From positions 1 to 39,705 of the forward strand of contig JARKQH010000082.1 in the NCBI GenBank assembly GCA_029974925.1: DNA of 39,705 bases. The letters run 5' to 3'. The stretch comes from Verrucomicrobiota bacterium. GTDB taxonomy: Bacteria; Verrucomicrobiota; Verrucomicrobiia; Limisphaerales; UBA8199. Each line of letters begins with the position of its first letter. The first letter of the stretch is position 1. Shown in pieces: positions 23,147 to 34,415 of this stretch. Made by a program: the position numbers and the translations under genes. Under the pieces are notes generated by a model, which made no database searches, was not told where the DNA came from, and saw only the letters and a list, made by a program, of their open reading frames with translations.

Positions 23147-24084
23147 TTCAACTGGAGCACATCAGCAAGCGGTTTGGCGGGCGCCTGGCGGTGCAGGACC
23201 TCAGCCTCGAGGTGCCGCGGGGGGAGATTTACGGGCTGCTGGGGCACAATGGGGCGGGCAAAAGCACGGCCATCGGCATCATGCTGGGCCAGGTCTGGCC
23301 GAGCGGCGGGCGGGTGCGCATCTGCGGCCACGAGGTCACGCGGGACCGCGGGCGGGCGCTGAGCAAGGTGGGGGCGATCTTTGAAAGCCCGGCGTTCTAC
23401 GATTATCTCAGCGGCTGGCGCAACCTCGAGATTCTAAGCTCCTACACGCGCCCGACGCCGCCGGGGCGGATTCGGGAGATTATCGAATGGGTCGGGCTCA
23501 GCGGGCGGGAGCACTCGAAGGTGCGGACGTATTCGCACGGGATGCGGGCGCGGCTGGCGCTGGCGCAGACCCTCCTGCCGGAACCGGAGCTGCTGATCCT
23601 GGACGAGCCGAGCGACGGGTTGGACCCGGAGGGCATCCATGAAATGCGCCAAACCATCCTGCGGCTGCATCGCGAGATGGGGCTCACCATTCTGCTGTCC
23701 TCGCATTTTTTGAACGAAGTCGAGCAACTGTGCGGGCGAATCGCCGTGCTGAGCCAGGGGAAAAAGGTGTTTGAAGGCAGCCTGGCGGAGACGCGGCACC
23801 GGGAAAGCCGGGTTCGTTTGGACACGCCGGATTTTGCGGGGGCAGCCGGGCAGTTGCGGGCGGCGGGATTGATCCGGGACGCGGTGCCGGAGGGCAACGT
23901 CTTGTTGCTTAACGGCGGGGTGGAGACGCATCAGGTGGTCCGGTTCCTGGTGGAGCGCGGCTTTGCCGTGAATGGCATCGCGCGGGAACAAAGAACCCTC
24001 GAAGACTTCTACCTGTCGCTGATGGAAACGGAGCGGGGCGGCAAACGGCCCGTGGGGGGGCCGGCCGCCTGGCCGGCGAATTGA
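23143..24084 (+). CDS. ABC transporter ATP-binding protein (ABC-2 type)
   Basis: 313 aa, cytoplasmic ATPase. Walker [10 protein letters not shown] (34-42), a signature-type loop [16 protein letters not shown] (130-145, with SHGM replacing the usual SGGQ), Walker [14 protein letters not shown] with Asp154/Glu155, and the H-loop His188 in LLSSHF. The C-terminal ~80 residues ([12 protein letters not shown] ... [12 protein letters not shown]) are the accessory domain common in ABC-2 exporters of the CcmA/NatA type. The start is GTG 23143, sharing GTGA with the prepilin-like gene. The permease follows after 3 bp. Together they form an export or membrane-remodelling unit. The substrate is unknown; the linked prepilin-like and membrane-anchored proteins are the best hints. 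Confidence 0.93.
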   Translation: MIQLEHISKRFGGRLAVQDLSLEVPRGEIYGLLGHNGAGKSTAIGIMLGQVWPSGGRVRICGHEVTRDRGRALSKVGAIFESPAFYDYLSGWRNLEILSSYTRPTPPGRIREIIEWVGLSGREHSKVRTYSHGMRARLALAQTLLPEPELLILDEPSDGLDPEGIHEMRQTILRLHREMGLTILLSSHFLNEVEQLCGRIAVLSQGKKVFEGSLAETRHRESRVRLDTPDFAGAAGQLRAAGLIRDAVPEGNVLLLNGGVETHQVVRFLVERGFAVNGIAREQRTLEDFYLSLMETERGGKRPVGGPAAWPAN

Positions 24085-24087
24085 GCC

Positions 24088-24924
24088 ATGTTTTACCACC
24101 CCCTGCGCAACGAGCTCTGGAAACTCTTCGGGAAGAAGCGGACCTACATTGGTTTTGGGGCGTTCTTGCTGGGGCAGAACGCCATGCTGCTGGCGTTCCG
24201 ATTCACCCGGTGGCAGGAGCACATGGAGCGGTTGTTGAGGGGCAACGGCTACCTGGCCGAGGAGTATGTGTCGGCCCTGACGGTGGCGGTGGTTATGCTC
24301 ATTCCGCAGGTGATTCTGCTGATGCCGTTATACGCGGCGTTGGTGGGAGGCGACCTGGTGGCCAAGGAAGCCGAGGACGGAACCTTGCGGATGATCCTGG
24401 CCCGGCCGATTTCGCGGTTCCGGCTCCTGCTGGCCAAGTGGGTGGCCGGCATCATTTTTTCGGCGTCGCTGGTGTTGGTGCTGGGGGTGACCGCGCTGAT
24501 TTTTGCCCGAATTTGGTTTCCGTGGCGGGGCATGTTTGTGTTCGCCCCGGGGATGGTTTTCAATGTCTTTTCCCCCGCCGACGGCTTGAAGCTCTATGTG
24601 TGGTCGCACCTGCTGATGACCCTCAACGCCAGTGTCATCCTTGCCCTGGCGTTCATGTTCTCCTGTTTCAATATGAAACCCGCCGCGGCGACCATTCTGG
24701 CGTTGTCTTACCTGTTCGTGAACCTGGTGGTGGAGGGCATCCCGTTTTTCGAGGCCTATCACGAGTGGTTGCTGCCGTACCATTTCCGGTGCTGGCTGCT
24801 GGTCTATGCCGATCCGATCGCCTGGGACCGGATTATTGGATCGGTGGTGGTGCTGGTGGCGGCGAATCTGACCGCTTTTTTGATTGGCCAGGCTGCTTTC
24901 CAGGCGCGCGACCTCAAGTCCTGA
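24088..24924 (+). CDS. ABC-2 type transporter permease
   Basis: 278 aa with six predicted membrane helices: YIGFGAFLLGQNAMLLAF (20-37), ALTVAVVMLIPQVILLMPLYAAL (63-85, read in parts), a helix near WVAGIIFSASLVLVLGVTALIF, ILALAFMFSCF, AATILALSYLFVNLVV and SVVVLVAANLTAFLIG. The segment GGDLVAKEAEDGTLRMILARPISR is the cytosolic coupling motif of ABC-2 permeases (E-x-x-x-G-T, then RPISR). There is no large periplasmic domain. It lies 3 bp after the ATPase gene, the last of four operon genes before the gyrB leader. The substrate cannot be told from sequence. The divergent GH9/deacetylase pair is not obviously related. Confidence 0.9.
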   Translation: MFYHPLRNELWKLFGKKRTYIGFGAFLLGQNAMLLAFRFTRWQEHMERLLRGNGYLAEEYVSALTVAVVMLIPQVILLMPLYAALVGGDLVAKEAEDGTLRMILARPISRFRLLLAKWVAGIIFSASLVLVLGVTALIFARIWFPWRGMFVFAPGMVFNVFSPADGLKLYVWSHLLMTLNASVILALAFMFSCFNMKPAAATILALSYLFVNLVVEGIPFFEAYHEWLLPYHFRCWLLVYADPIAWDRIIGSVVVLVAANLTAFLIGQAAFQARDLKS

Positions 24925-27656
<2,732 letters not shown>

Positions 27657-27717
27657 CATGACCGCGACCGCCCGCGTCCCGCGCCGATTCAAATTTCTTT
27701 TACCTTTCCTTTAGACC

Positions 27718-30378
27718 ATGCCCGACGAACCCCAACCCCCCGAACCGTCCGCGACCGCTCCGGCGCCGGCCGGCGGCGAGAAGATCAGCAAGATCAACGT
27801 CGCCGACGAGATCAAGAACTCCTTTCTGGACTACTCGATGTCGGTGATCATTTCCCGCGCGCTGCCGGACGTGCGGGACGGATTGAAGCCGTCGCAGCGG
27901 CGCATCCTTTACGCGATGAACGGCCTGGGGGTGCTGCCCAACCGCAAGCACATCAAGTGCGCGAAGATCGTGGGGGAGACGATGGGCAATTATCATCCGC
28001 ATGGCGACCAGGCGATCTACCCGACGCTGGTGCACATGGCGCAGCCGTGGGCGATGCGGGAGCGGTTGGTGGATGGCCAGGGCAATTTCGGGTCGGTCGA
28101 GGGCGACCCGCCGGCTTCCATGCGATACACCGAGGCGCGGCTGGCGCCGCTGGGCGCCGTGTTGATGGAGGACATGGACAAGGACACGGTGGATTTCGTG
28201 CCGAATTATGACGAGAGCACGACCGAGCCCTCCGTGTTTCCCGCGGCCTTTCCGAATCTGCTGGTCAACGGCGGCACGGGCATCGCCGTGGGCATGGCGA
28301 CCAACATTCCGCCGCACAACCTGGGGGAAGTCATAGACGGCATTTGCGCCCAGATCGAAAACCCCAACATTTCCCTCCACCAGCTCATGGCGCTGGTCAA
28401 AGGGCCCGATTTCCCCACCGGCTGCATGGTGTGCGGGCTGGAGGGCATCCGGGATTATTTCGCCACGGGACGGGGCAGTCTGAAGGTGCGGGGCAGGGTG
28501 CAGATTGAGGAGGTCAAGGGGGGGCGGGAGCAGATCGTCATCACGGAGATTCCGTATAACGTGAACCGGGCGTTGCTGGTGGAGCGCATCGCCGAGCTGG
28601 CCAACGAGAAGGTCATTCCCGACATCACCGGCGTGCGCGACGAGTCGGATGAGAACACGCGCGTGGTGGTCGAGGTCCGCCGGGATGCGATCGCCAAGGT
28701 GGTGGTGAACAACCTTTACAAACACACGGCGCTGGAGACGAGTTTTGCGGTCAACGCCCTGGCCATTGACCATGGCCGGCCCAAAACGCTGGGGCTCAAG
28801 GAACTCATCGCCGCCTACATCGAGCACCGGCGCGAAGTGGTCGTCCGGCGGACGCGCCACGAGTTGCGCAAGGCGGAAGAGCGCGCCGAGACCCTGGAAG
28901 GCTACCTGATCGCGCTGGCGAACCTCGATGAATTCATCCGGATCATCCGGGGGTCGGCCAATCGCGACGAGGCGAAGGTCAAGCTGCTGGCGTTTGAATT
29001 TTCGCGGGCGCAGGTCGAGGCGCTGGGCATTCTGATTCGCAGCGAAGCGCGCCTGACCGGCGGGCGGTACTGTTTCAGCGAAGCGCAGGCCAATGCGATT
29101 CTGGAACTGCGGCTTTACCAGTTGACCGGGCTGGAAATTGACAAAGTGCGCGCGGAATACCGCCAGTTGCTCGAGCGCATCAAGGACTTGATGGACATCC
29201 TGGCCCGCGAGGCGCGTGTCCTCGAGATCATCAAGACGGAGCTGCGGCGCATCAAGGAAAAGTACGCGACGCCGCGGCTGACGGAGCTGGTGCCGGACGA
29301 GGGGGAGATTGCCATTGAGGATTTGATCGCCAATGAGGGAGTCATCATCACCCTCACGCACAACGGGCTGATCAAGCGGACCAACGTGAGTTCCTATCGG
29401 GCGCAGCGGCGGGGGGGCAAAGGGGTCATCGGCATGGCGACCCGCGAGGGCGCGGGCGAGGAGGACCAGGATTTTGTCGAGCACCTCTTTACGGCGAGCA
29501 CGCACGATTACCTGATGTTTTTCACGAACACGGGCCGGGTGTATGTGGAGCGCGTTCATGAGATTCCGGACATGGGGCGGGCGGCCAAGGGCCGCAATAT
29601 CGCCAACCTGCTGGAGTTGAAGCCGGGGGAGGCCATCGCCGCTTTGATCCGGATTGAAGCCCGGACCGGCGCGGACCGGGAGGACACGACCTGGCAGCAA
29701 CCCGGGTTCCTGTTCTTTGCCACGCGCCAGGGCACGGTCAAGAAAACGGCGTTGGAAGACTTCGCCAACGTGCGGAAGGGCGGGATTATCGCCATTGGGA
29801 TCGAGCCCGGCGACAGCCTGATTGACGTCAAATTCACCTCGGGGGAGGACCAGGTGGTGCTCATCACCCGCGCCGGGATGAGCATTCGTTTTTCGGAAAC
29901 CGAGGTGCGGCCGATGGGCCGTCCCGCGGCCGGCGTGCGCGGCATCAGCCTCGAGCCGGGGGATGAGGTGGTCGCGCTGGCGGTGGTGGTCAAGGACGCC
30001 ACGCTGCTGGTGGTCGGGGAGAACGGGATTGGGAAACGCACGCCCTTCGACCAGGTGCTGGAGGACGGCTCGATCGAGCCGGTCTATCGCCTGCAGGGGC
30101 GGGGTGGCAAAGGCATTATCACCATGAAAACCACGGAGAAAACCGGGGGGGTGGTGGGGGCGTTGCCGGTGCGCGAGACCGATGAAATCATGGTGATCAC
30201 TGCCGCCGGCCAGATGGTTCGCACCTTCGTCAAGGACATCCGCGAGACCGGCCGCAACGCGCAGGGGGTCAAAGTCATCGAGCTGGCGGAGGGGGACAAG
30301 TTGCAGGCCATCGCTCCCGTCATCAGCGAACAGGAAGAGGAATCGGCCGAGGCCGCCGGCGAGGCGCCGCCCGCTTGA
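27718..30378 (+). CDS. gyrA: DNA gyrase subunit A
   Basis: 886-aa breakage-reunion subunit. A Pro/Ala-rich ~20-residue N-terminal extension precedes [21 protein letters not shown]. The catalytic Tyr137 lies in [11 protein letters not shown]. The quinolone-determining region reads [11 protein letters not shown]: Gln98 aligns with E. coli Ser83 and Pro102 with Asp87. The C-terminal wrapping domain (about 540-870) has the GyrA box QRRGGKG (about 561-567), which separates gyrase from topoisomerase IV, and further blades with [11 protein letters not shown]. The end is an acidic tail. It is linked to gyrB (61-bp gap) and the stop is 11 bp from the convergent unknown gene. Cytoplasmic and essential. 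Confidence 0.97.
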   Translation: MPDEPQPPEPSATAPAPAGGEKISKINVADEIKNSFLDYSMSVIISRALPDVRDGLKPSQRRILYAMNGLGVLPNRKHIKCAKIVGETMGNYHPHGDQAIYPTLVHMAQPWAMRERLVDGQGNFGSVEGDPPASMRYTEARLAPLGAVLMEDMDKDTVDFVPNYDESTTEPSVFPAAFPNLLVNGGTGIAVGMATNIPPHNLGEVIDGICAQIENPNISLHQLMALVKGPDFPTGCMVCGLEGIRDYFATGRGSLKVRGRVQIEEVKGGREQIVITEIPYNVNRALLVERIAELANEKVIPDITGVRDESDENTRVVVEVRRDAIAKVVVNNLYKHTALETSFAVNALAIDHGRPKTLGLKELIAAYIEHRREVVVRRTRHELRKAEERAETLEGYLIALANLDEFIRIIRGSANRDEAKVKLLAFEFSRAQVEALGILIRSEARLTGGRYCFSEAQANAILELRLYQLTGLEIDKVRAEYRQLLERIKDLMDILAREARVLEIIKTELRRIKEKYATPRLTELVPDEGEIAIEDLIANEGVIITLTHNGLIKRTNVSSYRAQRRGGKGVIGMATREGAGEEDQDFVEHLFTASTHDYLMFFTNTGRVYVERVHEIPDMGRAAKGRNIANLLELKPGEAIAALIRIEARTGADREDTTWQQPGFLFFATRQGTVKKTALEDFANVRKGGIIAIGIEPGDSLIDVKFTSGEDQVVLITRAGMSIRFSETEVRPMGRPAAGVRGISLEPGDEVVALAVVVKDATLLVVGENGIGKRTPFDQVLEDGSIEPVYRLQGRGGKGIITMKTTEKTGGVVGALPVRETDEIMVITAAGQMVRTFVKDIRETGRNAQGVKVIELAEGDKLQAIAPVISEQEEESAEAAGEAPPA

Positions 30379-30389
30379 GGGGAGGCGGG

Positions 30390-30941
30390 CTACGGCCGTG
30401 CCAGATGGGGCGCGGGGTGGTAGTGCAGAATCTCGTCCAGCACGCTGGTCATCTTGGCCGCGCGCTCGGAAAAACATTCCGGCGAATCGGGAATCTGCCA
30501 GCCCAAGGAAGGGGGCAGTTGCGTCAGGTAATCCATACCCGCACGGTGGGCGATTTGACGAAGAGATACGTGGGGCTCGGCGCCCTCGCCGCAAGCGGGC
30601 GGCTGAGTGAGCACCACCACCGCGCCCTCGGCCTCGCCCCGGGCGGCCGTCCAGTTTTCCACCCAAGCCCGGACCGGGGCGGGCAGTTCCCGTCCGGCTG
30701 TGCAGGCGAAGACGACGAAATCGGCCTGGCGGGCCACCTCACCGGCCTGCCGGGCGGAGGCCTCCTGGGCCAGCAAATCAAAGGACCACCAATTCACCTC
30801 GAATTCGCATCCGGTCCGGTATCGTTCCACCAAGTGGTCGCAAAAGTCCGCCGCCGCTTCGCGGCAGGCCGGGTTTTCATGTACGACTACCACCGAGCAG
30901 CATTGCTGCCGCTCCGGCGCTGTTCCGCGTTTTTCTTTCAT
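30390..30941 (-). CDS. Unknown cytoplasmic protein with a Rossmann/receiver-like core
   Basis: 183 aa from ATG 30941, chosen because GGGGAG stands just upstream; the frame is open to 31055 but that part looks non-coding. Alternating beta/alpha segments are seen: CCSVVVVHENPACREAAADFCDHLV (read in parts), then FEVNWWSFDLLA, ADFVVFACTAGRELPAPVRAWVENW and GAVVVLTQPPACG, ending in RAGMDYLTQLPPS. There is no signal peptide or membrane helix. The parallel strands VVVVHEN, FVVFACT and AVVVLTQ suggest a flavodoxin- or receiver-like fold, but the acidic pocket and Lys of true receivers are not evident. I do not recognise the family. It converges on gyrA and lies downstream of the YraN-family gene on the same strand. 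Confidence 0.72.
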   Translation of the reverse strand: MKEKRGTAPERQQCCSVVVVHENPACREAAADFCDHLVERYRTGCEFEVNWWSFDLLAQEASARQAGEVARQADFVVFACTAGRELPAPVRAWVENWTAARGEAEGAVVVLTQPPACGEGAEPHVSLRQIAHRAGMDYLTQLPPSLGWQIPDSPECFSERAAKMTSVLDEILHYHPAPHLARP

Positions 30942-31073
30942 AAGCTCCCCAAAATCAGTGGGAGGTTTCAGCCAGGTGATTGCTAATAATGAACTTCGCC
31001 CCGCTTGGCGGGAAATCAAGCCGAAAAAGGCGGCGGACGGGGGCGGGAGGGACAAAGACGGGGCCGACAGCGC

Positions 31074-31589
31074 TTAGCCGTAGCGATAAGGGTGCGGCAT
31101 TTCAAAGCAATTGGGGAGGTGACGAATTTCGCTCACCTGTCCGCCGGCCAGCAGCACCTCGACCACATCAAAGCGCACCTTGACGGGGGGCTGCTTGAGC
31201 AAGCGGAGGTAGTCCAAACCGGCGCGGGTCAACCGCCCCCGCCGCTCGCGGTCCACGGCGGCAGCCGGGCGGCCCCATTCCTCGGAGGAACGCGTTTTGA
31301 CCTCGATGAACACCAGACAGTCCCGGTCCCGAAACACCAGGTCAATTTCGCCCCGCGCGGACTTGAAGTTCGCGGTCAGGAACTTCATTCCCTGGCGCTG
31401 CAGATGGCGTTTGGCGGCCCGTTCCCCCAGCCGGCCGTAAAGCAGATGGCGGGGCAGGGGGGAAAACCCAAAGCGCTGTTTGAGCCGGCCCAGGATTTCC
31501 TGGATGCGGAATTTCCTCCTGCTCAGGGAAGCCGAACGACTCAACCCGGGGTCGCCGCCCTCATCCTTGACTTGCGCGTGGGTTGACAT
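31074..31589 (-). CDS. YraN family (UPF0102) putative endonuclease
   Basis: 171 aa. The conserved core begins at about residue 50: YGRLGERAAKRHLQRQGMKFL, then NFKSARGEIDLVFRD and LVFIEVKTRSSEEWGRP. These give the restriction-endonuclease-like E ... D ... E-V-K active site of the UPF0102 family. Its cellular role is undefined, although related proteins bind or process DNA. The ~48-residue N-terminal extension (Ser/Arg-rich, RKFRIQEILGRLKQRFG) is longer than usual and may be partly untranslated; no better start with a ribosome site was found. It is divergent from the methyltransferase, 59 bp away, and lies 132 bp upstream of the unknown gene at 30390-30941. Confidence 0.9.
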   Translation of the reverse strand: MSTHAQVKDEGGDPGLSRSASLSRRKFRIQEILGRLKQRFGFSPLPRHLLYGRLGERAAKRHLQRQGMKFLTANFKSARGEIDLVFRDRDCLVFIEVKTRSSEEWGRPAAAVDRERRGRLTRAGLDYLRLLKQPPVKVRFDVVEVLLAGGQVSEIRHLPNCFEMPHPYRYG

Positions 31590-31648
31590 CGTATGCTCTC
31601 TGAGCGCCGCAAATGTAAAACCGCATTTTCGGCGCGCAACCGAAATTC

Positions 31649-32602
31649 ATGTTGTCCGGCAACCCGATTCAGCGTGCCTGCCCGGTCTGCGCCGCCCGTG
31701 ACGCGGCGCCCTGCCTGGCCAAGGGGGCGCTGCGGCTGGTCCGGTGCCGGCGGTGCTTCATGGTTTACGCCGACCCGGTCCCGCCCGAATTGGTTTCCGG
31801 CGCTTATTATGACGGCTTGGGCGAATCCTATTACCTGTCGCCGGGGAAACTGGAATCCGATTATTCGCCGGTTCGTTTCGAGCGGGAGTTGCGGTGGTTT
31901 CGGCGGCATTGTGCTGGCGGACGGGTCCTGGACGTGGGCTGTTCCTCCGGGGCGTTTCTGTTCCAGCTCCAGGCGCGGTCGCCGGGAACCTACGACGTCC
32001 TCGGCACGGACGTCAGTGGCCCGGCGCTGGATTATGCCGAGTCCCGAGGCATTCCCGTCCGGCGCGGCGACTTTCTGGCGATGGATTTCGGGGGCGCCCG
32101 CTTCGATGCGGTCACCTTCTGGGCGGTGCTCGAACACGTGGCCGAACCCCGCCGTTTTCTGGAGCGAGCTGCCTCGATTCTCGAGCCGGACGGCCGATGT
32201 TTTGTGCTGGTCCCGAATTTTCAGTCCCTGGCGATGCGGCTGCTCGGCGCCCGGTACCGGTACGTTTACGAGCAACACCTGAACTACTTCACCCGCGCGA
32301 CCTTGCTCCGCCTGGTCCAGCCCCGGTTCCGGCTGGTGGCCGCCCATTCGACGCATTTCAACCCGATCGTCATCTGGCAGGATTGGCGGCGGGGGGGACG
32401 GCCGGTGTCGAATCCCCAACGCGCCGAATTGCTGCGCCGCACGACGGCTTGGAAACAAAATCGCCTCCTGACGCCGGTTCGTTGGCTTTACCGGCTGGCG
32501 GAATCGGCGCTGGGAGCCGTTGGCCTTGCAGACAACCTCCTGTTTGTCCTCCGTCCCCGCTCGGAGGTTGGGGATGAGTTCGGGCCGGGCCGGCCGGTTT
32601 GA
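31649..32602 (+). CDS. Class I SAM-dependent methyltransferase with N-terminal zinc ribbon
   Basis: 317 aa. Residues about 8-37 hold two Cys pairs (ACPVCAARDAAPC and RCRRC), a small zinc ribbon typical of sugar- or metabolite-methyltransferases such as those for nucleotide-sugar or O-antigen modification. The Rossmann core follows: RVLDVGCSSGAFLFQL (motif I, about 91-106), DVLGTDVSGPALDYA, FDAVTFWAVLEHVAEP (motif for the Methyltransf_23 group) and LEPDGRCFVLVPN. The C-terminal part (about 210-300) is helical and Arg-rich. The substrate cannot be inferred; neighbours are not glycan genes. The start is ATG 31649. The protein is cytoplasmic. Confidence 0.9.
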   Translation: MLSGNPIQRACPVCAARDAAPCLAKGALRLVRCRRCFMVYADPVPPELVSGAYYDGLGESYYLSPGKLESDYSPVRFERELRWFRRHCAGGRVLDVGCSSGAFLFQLQARSPGTYDVLGTDVSGPALDYAESRGIPVRRGDFLAMDFGGARFDAVTFWAVLEHVAEPRRFLERAASILEPDGRCFVLVPNFQSLAMRLLGARYRYVYEQHLNYFTRATLLRLVQPRFRLVAAHSTHFNPIVIWQDWRRGGRPVSNPQRAELLRRTTAWKQNRLLTPVRWLYRLAESALGAVGLADNLLFVLRPRSEVGDEFGPGRPV

Positions 32603-32680
32603 AGTTGCAGCCCCGTGTGGATTCGGGCGGTCGGATTCGAGCCGGGAAGGTTGAGGGGGGACCCGCTCGTTTGAAGAGGT

Positions 32681-33649
32681 TCAGGTCACTTGCGTCAGGA
32701 GATCGAGCTTCCCCGCGAGAAAATGCCGGACATTCGCCAAAGCGGCTTCGGCCATGCGGTAATTCGCCTCGCGCGTGTTGCTTCCCGCATGCGGCGTCAG
32801 CACCACATTGGGGAGGGTGCGAAGGTCTTTGCCGGCAGCGGCCGGCTCGTAGGGTTCGCGCTCGAAGACGTCGAGTGCGGCCCCCGCCAGGCGTCCGGCA
32901 ACCAGCGCGTCGTAGAGGGCGGCCTCGTCCACCACGGCACCGCGGGACGTGTTGACCAACAGCGCCGATGGCTTCAGCCAGCCCAGGCGCTCGGCGTTCA
33001 TAAAGTGGCGGGTCGTCTCATCTGAACGGAGATGGATGCTTAACACGTCGCACTGGCGCAACACGAGCCCGGCGTTGTCCGTGTACAGGTCCACCTCCCC
33101 GCCGGCGGGTTGGGGAGGCCGGGGGGCGCGTCCGGCCGCCAGGACACGCATTCCCAAACCCTGATGGGCCAGGTGAGCCACCCGCCGTCCAATGCCGCCC
33201 AGCCCCAGAATCCCGAGGGTTTTGCCGTGCAGCTCGCAGCCCGTGGAGCTGTGGAAGTGTCCGGCGCGCAGGCGCGCGTCCGACTGCGCCACCTGCCGGG
33301 CCAGGCAACCCATCAGCCACAGCGTGTGCTCGGCCACACTCTGATCCAACACCCCGGGCGTATTGGTGATCAGGATGCGGTGGCGGCGGGCCAGGGTCTT
33401 GTCCAGGTTATCATGCCCAACGCCAAACCGTGCGATGAGGGCTGGGCCGTGCGCGCCCAGCGCGGCGTAGAGGGGGCCTTGATACGGCGCAACGCCGACC
33501 ACGACCGCCCGGGCGCCGGACTCGGATACCCGCCGCGCCAGCTCCTCCTCGCGGCCGGGCGCAGCTTCGCATTCAAGGTCGGCGGCGGACTTGAAAATCG
33601 CGTCGGCCTTGAGGAACTCGGGTTCGGTGATCAGAACAATCCGGTTCAT
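32681..33649 (-). CDS. D-isomer-specific 2-hydroxyacid dehydrogenase (NAD-dependent)
   Basis: 322 aa from ATG 33649, which overlaps the aldolase stop as ATGA; the frame extends upstream to 33814 but only as an overlap. The NAD-binding site is GKTLGILGLGGIGRRV (142-157), with GLGGIG at 149-154. Catalytic residues are Arg236 in NTSRGAVVDE, Glu265 in FEREP and His287 in TPHAGSNTREA. Substrate-domain motifs are ARFGVGHDNLD and TNTPGVLDQSVAEHTL. This matches the phosphoglycerate/hydroxypyruvate/glyoxylate reductase branch. With the upstream aldolase and MFS carrier it would reduce a 2-oxo acid such as tartronate semialdehyde, pyruvate-related or glyoxylate product. Substrate is inferred. Confidence 0.93.
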   Translation of the reverse strand: MNRIVLITEPEFLKADAIFKSAADLECEAAPGREEELARRVSESGARAVVVGVAPYQGPLYAALGAHGPALIARFGVGHDNLDKTLARRHRILITNTPGVLDQSVAEHTLWLMGCLARQVAQSDARLRAGHFHSSTGCELHGKTLGILGLGGIGRRVAHLAHQGLGMRVLAAGRAPRPPQPAGGEVDLYTDNAGLVLRQCDVLSIHLRSDETTRHFMNAERLGWLKPSALLVNTSRGAVVDEAALYDALVAGRLAGAALDVFEREPYEPAAAGKDLRTLPNVVLTPHAGSNTREANYRMAEAALANVRHFLAGKLDLLTQVT

Positions 33650-34407
33650 GAACGGGGCTGGCAGACTTGCAGCATGCGCCGGCAGCCCTCCTGAATAAAC
33701 AGGGTGTCCAGGCTGCAGGCGAGAAAAAGAAAGCCCTCCTCGAGCCGCTGCCGGAGTTCCGCGGGTGCGGCGGCCACCACGTGCAGTCCCGGGGCGACCT
33801 GATGGCGGGTGCATGCCTGCCGAACGAGTTGTTGGGCCTCCTGGACGGCGGGATGAGTCAACTGGCCGGGCAATCCCATGGAAGCCGAGAGGTCGTAAGG
33901 GCCGATCATGGCCGCATCAATCCCCGGGGTGGCAAGGATGGCGTCGGCGCGCTCGATCGCGTCGCGATGCTCGAGCATGATCACGACCAGCACTTCGTCG
34001 TTGGCGCGCGCAAAGTAGCCGGCGAAATCCCGCCCGAAATCCGTCGCCCGGCAAAGGGAAGCACCGCGGGTGCCGGCGGGCGGAAAGCGGCTCATGGCAA
34101 CCGCCTGCGCCGCCTGTTCCGGGGTGTTAACCGAGGGGACGATGATGCCCCGGGCGCCGGTGTCCAGCACCCGCTTGGCGAGCACCGGATCGCACGATGG
34201 CAGCCGCGCGAGCAGCTCGCAGCGCGTGCCCTTGAGCGCCAGGGCGATCTGATGAACGTCCTGCAGGTCCGTGCTGGTGTGCTCGAGGTCCACCGCCACC
34301 CAGTCGAAGCCTTCGCCCGCCATGATCTCGGCGACGGCCGGGTGGGGTATCATGATCCAGCCGCCCAAGGCCGGCTGGCCTTGTCGCAATTTCTGTTTGG
34401 TTGTCAT
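33646..34407 (-). CDS. HpcH/HpaI family 2-oxo-acid aldolase
   Basis: 253-aa class II (metal-dependent) aldolase. Motifs are GFDWVAVDLEHTSTDLQ (Glu/His acid-base region), LLARLPSCDP, ARGIIVPSVNTPEQA, VIMLEHRDAIERAD and IDAAMIGPYDLSASMGLPG, which carries the metal-binding and substrate-binding Asp/Ser. The family cleaves 4-hydroxy-2-oxo acids (for example 2-keto-3-deoxy-glucarate or -rhamnonate, or 4-hydroxy-2-oxoheptanedioate) to pyruvate plus an aldehyde. The partner genes suggest a sugar-acid substrate, which fits the ACS-type transporter upstream. It begins at ATG 34407, 6 bp after the transporter stop, and ends in an ATGA overlap with the dehydrogenase, so the operon is tightly coupled. 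Confidence 0.92.
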   Translation of the reverse strand: MTTKQKLRQGQPALGGWIMIPHPAVAEIMAGEGFDWVAVDLEHTSTDLQDVHQIALALKGTRCELLARLPSCDPVLAKRVLDTGARGIIVPSVNTPEQAAQAVAMSRFPPAGTRGASLCRATDFGRDFAGYFARANDEVLVVIMLEHRDAIERADAILATPGIDAAMIGPYDLSASMGLPGQLTHPAVQEAQQLVRQACTRHQVAPGLHVVAAAPAELRQRLEEGFLFLACSLDTLFIQEGCRRMLQVCQPRS

Positions 34408-34415
34408 GGGTGTCT

